Shown here: piece by piece, positions 1 to 7,788 of the stretch
Layout: each line of letters begins with the position of its first letter
Numbering within the stretch: the stretch's first letter is position 1
Assembly (NCBI GenBank): GCA_013002105.1
Contig: JABDKS010000762.1
Coordinates: forward strand, 1 to 16,898
Source of the DNA: Pirellulaceae bacterium
GTDB lineage: Bacteria; Planctomycetota; Planctomycetia; Pirellulales; Pirellulaceae
DNA length: 16,898 nt
Direction of reading: 5' to 3'
Position numbers and translations under genes: made by a program
Notes under the pieces: generated by a model
Told to the model about the DNA's origin: nothing
The model's input: the letters and a program-made list of their open reading frames with translations, nothing else
Database searches by the model: none

Positions 1-1525
1 ACACCAGCACGAGCGTGATCGCCGAAACAACGAACACGGTCACGACCGGGTGGAGCGGTGGAATCAATGTCAATTCACCGACGCTTACAGGTGACTCGGG
101 AAAACTGTAGAACGCATTGCCGCCGAAATTCGATCGGTAAAACAGCACGCCCCAAACGACAAACGTCGCGACCGCGCTGCTGATCGCACCCCATGCCGTG
201 AATCGTTTCCAATACAGAGCTGCAAAGACTAACGGGAACAGACCCGTGAATCCGGCAAACGACCAAAGTCCCAGGTCGAACACGCTGCGAGGCAAGATCA
301 AACTCAGCAGATACGTTGCCACCACCACGGCGACCACAAAACCGCGAGCGTGTCGCACGGTGGCCTGCTGGTCTTCCTCTGCCAATTCACCCGTCCGATC
401 GTGCCGCAGGATATCTTCAGTAAACATCGTTCCCAGGCACAGAAACTGACTGTCGAGTGACGACATGATCGCGGCCAAAATTCCGGCTGTCAGGAGTCCA
501 CCGAGCAGTGGTCCGGCATGAGTGCTGACCAGCGCACCCAAAACCGCGTTGCCGCGATCGTGCGGGTCCATCGCGGCCAACTGATCGGTGATCCCACTGG
601 CCGGTCCGCTGGCCCAGATTCCCAGCAACACGCACGGGACCCAAACGATCATGATAAAAATCGGGTGCATCACGATCGGCAACTTGAATGCTTCGGCGCT
701 ACGCGCGGTCAACCAGTGTTGAAAGATGTGTGGAAACATACCGACCGACAACGGAATCAGCAGGAACGAAAAGAAAACCGTTTTGGGTATTTTGGTCCGC
801 CCGATGTGAGACTCAGCGGCCTGCGACGATGCGATTTCCAAGTTCTTCATAAAGCTGTCGGTGCCACCGATTGAGTTCGCGATCACCACAAAGGTGACGA
901 CCCCCAAAACCATGAACACAGCGGTTTGAAACGCATTGGCCCATGCGGTTCCCCGCATGCCCCCAAAGAAGACGTACGTCAGCACGACGGCGCAGATCAC
1001 GGCCGATGCCAACCAGGACGGTACGCCGTGTCCAGTTGATTCAAACATTCCCATTTCGCTGAATGCACCTTGCGTCACGGCCTGAACCACACTGCCGCCG
1101 CCAAGTACACCCACCAATAAATACCCGATCACCAAAAACACCAGCACGGGGAACAACAAATAGCCGATCAAGTTGTTGTCCAAGCGATCACGGAAGAACT
1201 GGATCTGCGTTCGGTATCCGTAGCGGTGCCCCAGTGACCACAGTGGAACACCGATCACAAAGAAGCAGAGCGAGTGAATGATTCCGCTGGCCGATGCCAG
1301 CATGCCGTACACGCCGGCACCCACCGCATAGGCTTTGCCGGTCGATCCCACCAGCGCAAACGCTGTCATCGTGGTGCCGAACAATGACATCAGCAAAAGT
1401 ATTGGACCGATCGAGTGACTGGCAAACATGTAGTCCTGTGCCGTACCCCGGAATAACCGGTTGGCCGACAGTCCCAGCACAACGAGCAACAGCAGGTAAA
1501 CAGCAATCACGATCAACTGGGTCAC
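1..1525 (-). CDS. Sodium:solute symporter (SSS family), C-terminus cut by window edge
   Basis: Inner-membrane carrier that would use the sodium gradient to import a small organic solute; the substrate cannot be read from sequence. 508 codons are visible and the frame is still open at base 1. The start is a GTG whose first base is 1525, with a good Shine-Dalgarno (AGGAGA, 7 bases upstream). It overlaps the TGA of the upstream DUF3311 gene by 4 bases (GTGA), so the two should be translationally coupled. Family marks: many hydrophobic helices starting at residue 4, FGGMRGTAWANAFQ near 187-200 (the GG-R...Q loop typical of SSS), MFPHIFQHWLTA near 263-274, and AAIMSSLDS near 351-359, the serine-rich helix that supplies a sodium ligand in this family. 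SSS carriers next to DUF3311 proteins are a known pairing (for example Bacillus YhjB/YhjC). Family assignment is secure; the solute is unknown. Confidence 0.93.
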   Translation of the reverse strand, partial: MTQLIVIAVYLLLLVVLGLSANRLFRGTAQDYMFASHSIGPILLLMSLFGTTMTAFALVGSTGKAYAVGAGVYGMLASASGIIHSLCFFVIGVPLWSLGHRYGYRTQIQFFRDRLDNNLIGYLLFPVLVFLVIGYLLVGVLGGGSVVQAVTQGAFSEMGMFESTGHGVPSWLASAVICAVVLTYVFFGGMRGTAWANAFQTAVFMVLGVVTFVVIANSIGGTDSFMKNLEIASSQAAESHIGRTKIPKTVFFSFLLIPLSVGMFPHIFQHWLTARSAEAFKLPIVMHPIFIMIVWVPCVLLGIWASGPASGITDQLAAMDPHDRGNAVLGALVSTHAGPLLGGLLTAGILAAIMSSLDSQFLCLGTMFTEDILRHDRTGELAEEDQQATVRHARGFVVAVVVATYLLSLILPRSVFDLGLWSFAGFTGLFPLVFAALYWKRFTAWGAISSAVATFVVWGVLFYRSNFGGNAFYSFPESPVSVGELTLIPPLHPVVTVFVVSAITLVLV

Positions 1526-1776
1526 GAAGAAATCTCCTCGGCGGACTGATCGGTGGATTTTTCCAGCGACTGGAATTCCTCTAGCGATCGGAGGTTCGAT
1601 GGCCAGCAAAATTGGGTGGCCAACAGCCACACCACGGCAGCGACGACGGACAGAACTACATGGAAGGTCAATGCGCGCGGCATGAAGCCGAAATCGAGGG
1701 TTGCATCGTCCCACTGCCAGTAGTCTTGGTGCAGCACCAACAAGAGGGCGATGCAGATCCAAACGACATATTTCAT
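1522..1776 (-). CDS. DUF3311 small membrane protein, partner of the SSS carrier
   Basis: An 84-residue protein with two predicted membrane helices (about residues 2-15 and 37-58) joined by LHQDYWQWDD and the stretch FGFMPRALTFH, which fits the H-x-D-x-W-x-W ... G-F-x-P pattern of DUF3311. The C-terminal tail is acidic (ends EEISS). The frame stays open to 1965, but the extra 63 residues are Cys/Arg-rich and unlike the family. I chose the ATG at 1776 because GGGGG lies about 9 bases upstream and the protein then has family length. The TGA stop overlaps the symporter GTG by 4 bases, so it is the first gene of a two-gene operon. DUF3311 proteins occur beside SSS symporters and are presumed accessory subunits; no biochemical role is established here. 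Confidence 0.85.
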   Translation of the reverse strand: MKYVVWICIALLLVLHQDYWQWDDATLDFGFMPRALTFHVVLSVVAAVVWLLATQFCWPSNLRSLEEFQSLEKSTDQSAEEISS

Positions 1777-2089
1777 ACGGTAATTCCCCCACAAGGACTC
1801 TCCCCAAAACCGAGTACCAAGCTCGTGGATGGGGGCAACCAAACTCGTCAGCAATACGCAGGTCAGCAATGGTGCGCAGCGCGATAGTCTAGTTTGCCGC
1901 CGATGCGGACACCAACCCGGTGTCGGCAATGATCTTGATTGGCCAATAGCTGCCTGAGGGAACACTCTCTGCGAACTAGTTCTGGCAAACCCGCCGTGTT
2001 AGGATACTTGCTACCCAAGGGATCGCCTTCCGATCCTCTTTCGGTCGATATGTTGACCGACTTTCGCTAGCCATCAAGGTCCGTGTCTC
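1777..2089. promoter_or_regulatory. Divergent intergenic region between DUF3311/SSS operon and TAXI gene
   Basis: This 313-base gap must carry promoters for both flanking transcription units. On the minus strand a weak sigma70-like pair, TTGGTG (1915-1910) and TAGACT (1891-1886) with an 18-base spacer, could drive the DUF3311 operon. A 9-base direct repeat GTCAGCAAT occurs at 1847-1855 and 1862-1870, a 15-base period. Close to the TAXI gene, TCGGTC (2041-2046) and GACCGA (2055-2060) form a dyad. All of this was read by eye; none of the promoter calls is strong. Confidence 0.35.
2041..2060 (+). promoter_or_regulatory. Candidate operator or 5'-leader hairpin upstream of the TAXI gene
   Basis: TCGGTC and GACCGA are perfect inverted halves around GATATGTT, ending 30 bases before the TAXI ATG. 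The position fits a repressor site near the promoter or a short leader hairpin. The dyad is only 6+6 bases, so chance is a real alternative. Confidence 0.25.
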
Positions 2090-3121
2090 ATGACTCGTTC
2101 GCTCCACGTATTTGTCCTGTCCGCGCTCTTTGCACTGATCGTCGCACCGGTTTTTGTCGGCTGCAAAAAGAACTCCAGTTCCACCAGCGACGGATCCGGC
2201 GGCGATAGTGGCAAACGGCAATTCCTGAGTATGGGTACCGCACCGGTCGGTGGCGCATTTCCCGTTGTCGGTGGCGCGATCGCCGAAGTGCTCAACGCGC
2301 ACAAGGGCACAATCGACTGGAAAGTGCAAGCCAAAGGTACCAAGGGGTCGCAAGAAAACATTCGCCGACTGCAACAAGGCGAATTGGAACTCGCGCTTTC
2401 CAATGCCGCAATCAGCTACTTCTCCGTACGCGGGGAAGCGGGCTGGGAAAAGAAATACGACACGCGAGCGATCGCGACGATGGCGCCCAATGTCGCGCTT
2501 TTTATTGCCCGATCCGATTCGGGCATTCAAACGATCGCGGACCTCAAAGGCAAACGGGTCATCACGGGACCCGCCGGGGCGGGATTCCAAATGTTTATCG
2601 AACCGATCTTAAAAGCCCACGGCGTTGCCTGGGATGACATTACGTCGCTCAATGCAACTCAAAGCGGATCCGTCGACCAACTCGGTGACGGTTCCGCCGA
2701 CGCTTCCTTCCTCGGTGGTGCCGTTCCCACCGGATCGATTACACAGGCAACCAGCACCTTTGACGTCACGTTCATTCCGTTTGACGAAGAGGCCCGACAG
2801 AATTTGATCAAAGACTACGCGTTCTTTCATTCCTTCACCATTCCGTCGGGCACCTATAAAGGCATGGACGCGGACTTCGCCGGATTGAATGTTGGATCGA
2901 TGCATGTGATCACTTCGGCGTCGCAACCAGACGATTTGATCTACGAAATCACAAAATCGATCTGGGAGAATCGCGAAGAGATCGCCGAAAAACATCCGGC
3001 CGGCAAAGCGCTGAACGAAAAGAACATTGCCCGCGATACAGGCATCGACTACCACCCCGGGGCCGTGAAGTATTACGAGGAAGCCGGCATTTTGCCCGAA
3101 GCCGCGGTCGCAGCGCCGTAG
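2090..3121 (+). CDS. TAXI-family TRAP transporter solute-binding protein, probable lipoprotein
   Basis: Extracytoplasmic substrate-binding subunit of a TAXI-type TRAP transporter, which captures a small acid-like solute and passes it to the membrane permease. 343 residues, the usual size. Residues 1-24 form a hydrophobic signal ending VFVGC, so Cys25 is a likely lipidation site (Phe at -3 is unusual but tolerated). A Ser/Gly-rich linker (26-42) follows, then the mature domain from FLSMGTAPVGGAFPVVGGA, where TAXI proteins have a G-T/G-GxYYP-like opening. LKGKRVITGPAGAGF (about 152-166) is also family-typical, as is the C-terminal helix running through the NREEIAEKHPAG segment. The ATG at 2090 has AAGG about 10 bases upstream. 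The permease follows on the same strand after 305 bases. TAXI relatives such as the Thermus protein bind glutamate/glutamine; the ligand here is unknown. Most TRAP binding proteins of Gram-negative bacteria are soluble, so a lipid anchor is slightly unusual. Confidence 0.93.
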   Translation: MTRSLHVFVLSALFALIVAPVFVGCKKNSSSTSDGSGGDSGKRQFLSMGTAPVGGAFPVVGGAIAEVLNAHKGTIDWKVQAKGTKGSQENIRRLQQGELELALSNAAISYFSVRGEAGWEKKYDTRAIATMAPNVALFIARSDSGIQTIADLKGKRVITGPAGAGFQMFIEPILKAHGVAWDDITSLNATQSGSVDQLGDGSADASFLGGAVPTGSITQATSTFDVTFIPFDEEARQNLIKDYAFFHSFTIPSGTYKGMDADFAGLNVGSMHVITSASQPDDLIYEITKSIWENREEIAEKHPAGKALNEKNIARDTGIDYHPGAVKYYEEAGILPEAAVAAP

Positions 3122-3426
3122 TCGATTTCGATTGCGATTGTTTTCGATTGCCATTGTTCATCAGCATCGTCGTCGCGGTCGGTCAGGTAGAAAGCCGTAC
3201 GCGTTCGACTCGAGTCTCCATGATCGCAGAAAACTACGAATCGCCATCGGTAGGCCCTGACCTCACCTGTCCTTTCCTGTCCTGTCAGGGCGATGGCAGG
3301 CCCGCCAGAGGATAAGTTCTGTCGGACGGTAAAAAAACCGGACGGATTTAGTCATTCGCACCCTCGGATCACTCGCTTTGGGTTAGCTTTGACCGTGACA
3401 ACTACCCACCATCGAAGGCAACATTC
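3122..3426. other. Intergenic region between TAXI and TRAP permease genes
   Basis: No convincing gene. It begins with AT-rich runs built on repeated CGATTG/CGATTTCG words (3122-3155). It contains the 14-bp imperfect stem-loop at 3243-3297, a 7-base direct repeat CGGACGG at 3323-3329 and 3339-3345 flanking a run of seven A, and TTGACC at 3389-3394 without a matching -10 box. The permease ribosome-binding site is GAAGG at 3414-3418. Confidence 0.6.
3243..3297 (+). other. Strong imperfect stem-loop between TAXI and TRAP permease genes
   Basis: GCCATC (3243-3248) pairs with GATGGC (3292-3297), and GCCCTGAC (3254-3261) pairs with GTCAGGGC (3284-3291). This gives 14 base pairs with one 5-base bulge (3249-3253) on the left arm. 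The 22-base loop is pyrimidine-rich and holds CCTGTCC twice. No T-run follows, so it is not a classical intrinsic terminator. It may protect the 3' end of the TAXI mRNA, reduce read-through so that the binding protein is made in excess over the permease, or be a regulatory RNA element. Confidence 0.55.
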
Positions 3427-5664
3427 GTGACAGAAAACATTTCGGCCATTGATCGAATCAATCAGAAAGCCGTCGTGTTTCTGGGGATCCTGCTTTGTTT
3501 GTTCACGCTCTTTGAAGTGAACTACAACCTGATGCAACCGCAATCTTCGTTGGCCATCTTTGTGGGCATCGGGTTGGCACTTTGTTTTCTGACCTTTCCG
3601 CTTGCCAAACGATTCGCTCAGGTCCGTTCCCTTCGATTGCTGGATTTCGCCTTGGCCGCGGCGGCCTTGATTTGCTGTGGTTATGTTGTCGTGCAGACCG
3701 AGCCACTTTTCGAGACCTATTGGTCCGACGGTATTTCGCTTGGTAATCGTGCCGGTGTCGAAACATCACTTGATTTTGTGATCGGATTGATCGGTTTGAT
3801 CATCGTGCTCGAAGCGACACGACGCAGCATCGGTTTGATTGTGCCGATCCTCGCTTTGCTATTCATCGCGCACTCCTACTACTGTTATGGCAGCTTTCGC
3901 TATGACTGGGTGGAGATGCCTGATTGGATGCTGCCACATGCCGGCCAGAGCTCCAAGGACATTGTCAGTACGACTTTCTTGCAATCGTTAGGCGTGTTTG
4001 GACCTGCTGCCGCGGTGATGTTCAAGTATGTGTTTCTGTTTGTCGTGTTTGGTTCGTTCTTGGAAATGTCAGGCGCGACCCAATTCATTATCGACTTTGC
4101 CACCAAGACATTTGGAAAGATCCGCGGTGGACCCGCGATGATTGCGGTGATGGCCAGCGGATTGATGGGATCGCTTTCGGGTAGTGCGGTCGCGAATGCC
4201 GTGACAACCGGGACATTCACGATTCCCATGATGCGTAGTGCTCGTTTTCCAAAACACATTGCCGGCGGCATCACGGCGGCGGCGGCCTCAGGCGGTGCGT
4301 TGGTGCCGCCAGTGATGGGCGCGGGCGCGTACATGATGCTGGAATTGGTACAACCGCAAGTCACCTTTTTGACAATCATGAAAGCGGCCGTGATTCCGGC
4401 TTGTCTGTATTACCTGTCGATTCTGGCCTTGGTCTTCTTTTATTCGCGGCGGTTGGGAGCGGCCGGATTGGATATCGAAAAGATAGCGGAAAAAAAACTA
4501 TCGGGATTTGAAGCGATCGTGTTCTTTGGTGCGTTGGGAACGTTGATCGGTTTGTTGATCTTTGGATTTTCGCCGTTTCGATCGGTCACAGGTTCGCTGG
4601 CGGTGATTCTGGTCTTCGCGACTTTGCGAAAGGAACTGAAGATCTCGGCGAGCGCCCGTTGGCTTGCCTTCGCCAGTTTCTTTGTCGTGCTGCTGCTGCA
4701 CCAATGCACCATCGTATTGGGCGATTCAGCACCGCCCGCCCTGCAGCCTTTCATTGCACCCTCCTGGTTCCATCCCACCACCGGATCGGTCAGCCCAATT
4801 TTGGCAGTCGGATCGGTATTGGAATCATCCATCGTCGGCATGTTTGGGTTGCTGATATTTGGTTTGATTCATCCGGCGTGGCGACCCGAGATGACAACGG
4901 CGTTCACCAAGTCGGCCAAGAATGGCATCTCGTTGGTTGCCGCAAGTGCTTGCGTTGGCATCATCATTGGCATTGTTCAACAAACCGGCATCGCAACCGA
5001 CTTCAGTACCGCAATCAAGGGTGTTGTCGCAACGAATTTGTTCCTCGCATTGGTGGGCATCATGGTTTGTTCATTGATTCTTGGCATGGGCGTCCCATCG
5101 GTGGTCTGTTACCTATTGATGGCAACGTTGATGGGATCGTTGCTAGGCGAATTGGGCGTACAACCGCTGATTGCCCACATGTTCATTTTTTACTTTGGCA
5201 TGATGTCGATGGTCACACCGCCGGTCGCCCTGGCTGGTTACGCGAGCGCTTCGATCGCCGACGCGCCGATCATGCAAACATCCTTTGCGGCATTTCGTTT
5301 TGCCCTGGTCGGGTTCACGTTACCGTTCATGTTTGTCTATCGCCCCGCGCTCTGTTTGTTGGCCGCCGACGGCGGCGCACCGACGTTGTTTGCCGTCTCT
5401 CACGCACTGATTGCAGCCACCATTGGAATCTTGGCTTTGGCGGCAGGAATTGCCGGATACTTCCGCAGCAATCTGTCGATCTTTGAACGCGCCGCGATGT
5501 TCATCTCCGCCGCCCTGTTGTTGGCTCCAATCACCAAAATCGGCGAAGTGCGAGTCGGGTTGATGGTCGATGTCGTCGGCGCGGCGATTTTCGCAGCGGC
5601 CATCGTGATCAACTCGATGCGAAAAAGCGGTGATTCACAGCCACCCGAATTGGCGGCGGCTTGA
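3427..5664 (+). CDS. TRAP transporter permease, fused small (DctQ-like) and large (DctM-like) subunits
   Basis: Membrane component of the TAXI-TRAP system; it imports the solute delivered by the upstream binding protein using an ion gradient (sodium or proton). 745 residues, in the normal range for the TRAP_fused family. The N-terminal ~150 residues hold about four to five helices (DctQ part). The DctM part follows: GSFLEMSGATQFI (209-221), KIRGGPAMIAVMASGLMGSLSG (231-252), TTGTFTIPMM (260-269), ALVPPVMGAGAYMM (291-304) and GMGVPSVVCYLL (553-564), the conserved small-residue loops of the large subunit. TPPVALAGYASASIA (597-611) is also typical. C-terminal helices (about 650-732) extend past the core as in other fused members. 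Starts with GTG; GAAGG lies 8 bases upstream, and no ATG is better placed. It shares strand and function with the TAXI gene, but the 305-base gap suggests partly separate control. Confidence 0.95.
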   Translation: MTENISAIDRINQKAVVFLGILLCLFTLFEVNYNLMQPQSSLAIFVGIGLALCFLTFPLAKRFAQVRSLRLLDFALAAAALICCGYVVVQTEPLFETYWSDGISLGNRAGVETSLDFVIGLIGLIIVLEATRRSIGLIVPILALLFIAHSYYCYGSFRYDWVEMPDWMLPHAGQSSKDIVSTTFLQSLGVFGPAAAVMFKYVFLFVVFGSFLEMSGATQFIIDFATKTFGKIRGGPAMIAVMASGLMGSLSGSAVANAVTTGTFTIPMMRSARFPKHIAGGITAAAASGGALVPPVMGAGAYMMLELVQPQVTFLTIMKAAVIPACLYYLSILALVFFYSRRLGAAGLDIEKIAEKKLSGFEAIVFFGALGTLIGLLIFGFSPFRSVTGSLAVILVFATLRKELKISASARWLAFASFFVVLLLHQCTIVLGDSAPPALQPFIAPSWFHPTTGSVSPILAVGSVLESSIVGMFGLLIFGLIHPAWRPEMTTAFTKSAKNGISLVAASACVGIIIGIVQQTGIATDFSTAIKGVVATNLFLALVGIMVCSLILGMGVPSVVCYLLMATLMGSLLGELGVQPLIAHMFIFYFGMMSMVTPPVALAGYASASIADAPIMQTSFAAFRFALVGFTLPFMFVYRPALCLLAADGGAPTLFAVSHALIAATIGILALAAGIAGYFRSNLSIFERAAMFISAALLLAPITKIGEVRVGLMVDVVGAAIFAAAIVINSMRKSGDSQPPELAAA

Positions 5665-5920
5665 GCATCGGCCAGCAGTTCGTACGTGTACAAACACACT
5701 GGCGGTGAACGTCTCGGGCAGAAAACGCGTCGTTGGAGAGTAATTCGGGCAACATGTGTGCTAATTAAGCTCCCGTCGGTCGAAACTGGCGTTCGATATC
5801 CAGCCAAAGCCGACTATTTTGTGAGGTTTGATCGTAGACCCTTGGGTTGGTTTGCTCACAGCGCGCAAACATTTCATCGCCCCACCCCGCCACTTCATTG
5901 CCCCACCCCGCGGACACACT
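5665..5920. other. Gap between TRAP permease and SLC13 carrier
   Basis: A 256-base stretch if the carrier starts at 5921. The frame of the carrier stays open back to a TTG at 5828, but the peptide added is dominated by a duplicated HFIAPPR heptad. No terminator with a T-run and no clear promoter are seen. The tandem duplication at 5870-5911 is the main recognisable element. Confidence 0.45.
5870..5911 (+). repeat. 21-base tandem duplication ahead of the SLC13 carrier
   Basis: Two adjacent 21-base units (5870-5890 and 5891-5911), each ending in TTGCCCCACCCCGC or TCGCCCCACCCCGC, differ at two positions. The unit is a multiple of three and, in the carrier's frame, encodes HFIAPPR twice. The low-complexity C-rich content and the position before the conserved start of the carrier suggest a repeat near the promoter or leader rather than coding sequence. 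Confidence 0.8.
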
Positions 5921-7729
5921 TTGGATACCTGGGAAGCCTGGCTGACTTTAGCCGTCGCTGGCATGTTGCTGGCCAGTTTGGCGCTGCGCATCGCGGCGGC
6001 CGATCTGCTGGCAATTACTTGTCTGGGCATCTTAATCTTTGCCCAAAACGTCAGCGGATCGCCGTTGCTACCCAACGCGGAAACCGCGGTGGCTGGTTTT
6101 GGCAACAAAGGTCTGATCACGATCGGTCTACTGTTTGCTGTCGTCGCTGGTTTGGAGTTCACAGGGGGAACCGAACTGGCAACCGGCTGGTTGCTCGGTC
6201 GTGCAAAAAACCTCCGCGACGCGCAGGTGCGAATGCTGCTTCCTGTCGCCGCCATCAGTGGGTTTTTGAATAATACGCCCGTCGTCGCCGCTTTGTTGCC
6301 GATTGTCGATGATCTGGGCAAACGGATTTCGGCCAGTACCAGTCGATTACTGCTACCGATGTCCTACGCGGCGATTTTGGGTGGCATGTGTACGATCATG
6401 GGCACCAGTACCAATCTGATCGTACGCGATATGTACGAGGTCGAAACGGCGAAGCAGTTGTCGTTTTTTGCTCCCGCGTGGGTGGGATTGCCAGCAACGA
6501 TTATCGGTTTGACCTACATCATTTTTGCATCGACCCGTTTGATCCCCGAACGCAAAGCCGCCGTCAGTGCTAGTGATGATCCGCAGCAATACACCGTCGA
6601 AATGCAAGTCGATCCGCAGGGCCCACTGGTCGGCAAGACGATTGAGAGTGCCGGACTGCGTAACTTGCCGGGGCTGTACATTGCGGAGATTCAACGCGAA
6701 GAAGATGTAATCACCGCCGCCAAACCAAACGAGCGTCTGGAACCCAACGACGCTTTGATCTTGGTCGGTGCATTGGACAGCGTTGTAGATTTGCGAAAAA
6801 TCCGCGGACTGATCGCGCCGGATGATCAAGCCAGAAAACTGCAGATCCCCGCGTGGAGACGCACGCTTGTCGAGGCGGTTGTCAGCTCACGTTGCTCGCT
6901 GCTGGGAAAAACAATCCGCGAAGGCCGTTTTCGATCGCACTTCAACGCCGCCGTCGTCGCGGTTGCCCGCGGTGGTCGCCGATTGCCCGGAAAGATCGGC
7001 GACGTGCGACTGGAATCAGGCGATGTTCTGCTGCTGGAAGCATCCCCGTCGTTCTTGCACCGCCAGCGCGCGTTGCGCGATTTTTACCTTGTCAGCCGTG
7101 TGGAAAAGGGCACCGTCAGGCGTCACGATCGTGCCTGGGTATCACTGGGCGTTTTGTTGGTCATGGTGATCTCTGCGGCACTGAATATTGTCACTATTTT
7201 AACCGCGTCCTTGATTGCAGCCATCACGATGGTGGGACTGCGATGCTGCACCACACACGAAGCCCGCCGCAGCGTTGATTGGTCGATCTTGATCGTGATT
7301 GGTGCGGCCATCGGAATCGGGACCGCGATGGAGCAGAGCGGTTCGGCCAAAGCCATCGCCGGCGGACTGTTGACTCTGGCGGGACAGAATCCGTATCTGG
7401 CGCTCGCCGCGGTCTATCTGGCCACGATGTTGTGCACCGAAATGATCACCAACAACGCCGCCGCGGTATTGATGTTCAAAATCGGCATCCAAGCGGCGAC
7501 CACGTTGCAAGTCAGCGAAACACCCTTTGTGCTGGCCGTGATGATTGCCGCGTCGGCCAGCTTTCTGACCCCGTTTGGTTACCAGACGAACCTGTTGGTC
7601 TATGGTGTGGGTGGTTATCGCGTCTCGGATTATTTCAAATTCGGACTTCCCCTGAGCCTGATTGTGTTCGTTGTCTCCATGGTGGTCATCCCAATGATCT
7701 GGCCCTTGGCAGTACTTGCTGCGAAATGA
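5921..7729 (+). CDS. SLC13/DASS-type anion carrier with two inserted RCK_C (TrkA-C) domains
   Basis: Inner-membrane carrier of the divalent-anion:sodium family (sulfate, dicarboxylates and similar anions; substrate not deducible). With the TTG start at 5921 it has 602 residues, beginning DTWEAWLTLAVAG, where family members normally begin. Two membrane halves flank a cytoplasmic insert. The first half has LNNTP (116-120) and GTSTNLIV (161-168); the second has ITNNAAAVL (509-517) and TPFGYQTN (550-557), the paired Asn-Thr hairpins of the ion and substrate site. The insert (about 220-394) holds two RCK_C-like units, one ending in NDALILVG and one in SGDVLLLEA. These probably sense a ligand and gate transport. 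Start choice is uncertain: the frame is open to TTG 5828 (GAGG only one base before it, too close) and passes through the 21-base duplication; TTG 5852 and ATG 5963 are other options. No start has a strong ribosome-binding site. Confidence 0.9.
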   Translation: MDTWEAWLTLAVAGMLLASLALRIAAADLLAITCLGILIFAQNVSGSPLLPNAETAVAGFGNKGLITIGLLFAVVAGLEFTGGTELATGWLLGRAKNLRDAQVRMLLPVAAISGFLNNTPVVAALLPIVDDLGKRISASTSRLLLPMSYAAILGGMCTIMGTSTNLIVRDMYEVETAKQLSFFAPAWVGLPATIIGLTYIIFASTRLIPERKAAVSASDDPQQYTVEMQVDPQGPLVGKTIESAGLRNLPGLYIAEIQREEDVITAAKPNERLEPNDALILVGALDSVVDLRKIRGLIAPDDQARKLQIPAWRRTLVEAVVSSRCSLLGKTIREGRFRSHFNAAVVAVARGGRRLPGKIGDVRLESGDVLLLEASPSFLHRQRALRDFYLVSRVEKGTVRRHDRAWVSLGVLLVMVISAALNIVTILTASLIAAITMVGLRCCTTHEARRSVDWSILIVIGAAIGIGTAMEQSGSAKAIAGGLLTLAGQNPYLALAAVYLATMLCTEMITNNAAAVLMFKIGIQAATTLQVSETPFVLAVMIAASASFLTPFGYQTNLLVYGVGGYRVSDYFKFGLPLSLIVFVVSMVVIPMIWPLAVLAAK

Positions 7730-7753
7730 ATCCGTCGGGCCCCTCCCACGGAT
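7730..7753 (+). terminator. Weak hairpin directly after the SLC13 stop codon
   Basis: ATCCGT (7730-7735) and ACGGAT (7748-7753) are inverted repeats around a 12-base GC-rich loop, beginning one base after the stop. No T-run follows, and only 35 bases separate it from the hrpA ATG. It may be an inefficient terminator or chance. Confidence 0.25.
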
Positions 7754-7788
7754 ATACGATGGAAGCATCCGACCACCGCTAACGCTTC

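Noticed and set aside
1777..1965. N-terminal extension of the DUF3311 protein to the ATG at 1965
   Set aside because: The extra 63 residues are unlike the family, and the ATG at 1776 has a good ribosome-binding site.
1976..2590. Minus-strand frame of 204 codons over the TAXI gene start
   Set aside because: Composition is Arg/Gly/Asp-rich with no motif, and it is antisense to a secure gene and its promoter region.
3243..3297. Calling the stem-loop an intrinsic terminator
   Set aside because: There is no T-run after the right arm, and the loop is long (22 bases).
4659..5486. Long plus-strand open frame of 275 codons inside the TRAP permease gene
   Set aside because: It is rich in His, Arg and Cys with no family signature, and lies in another frame of a clearly conserved membrane protein.
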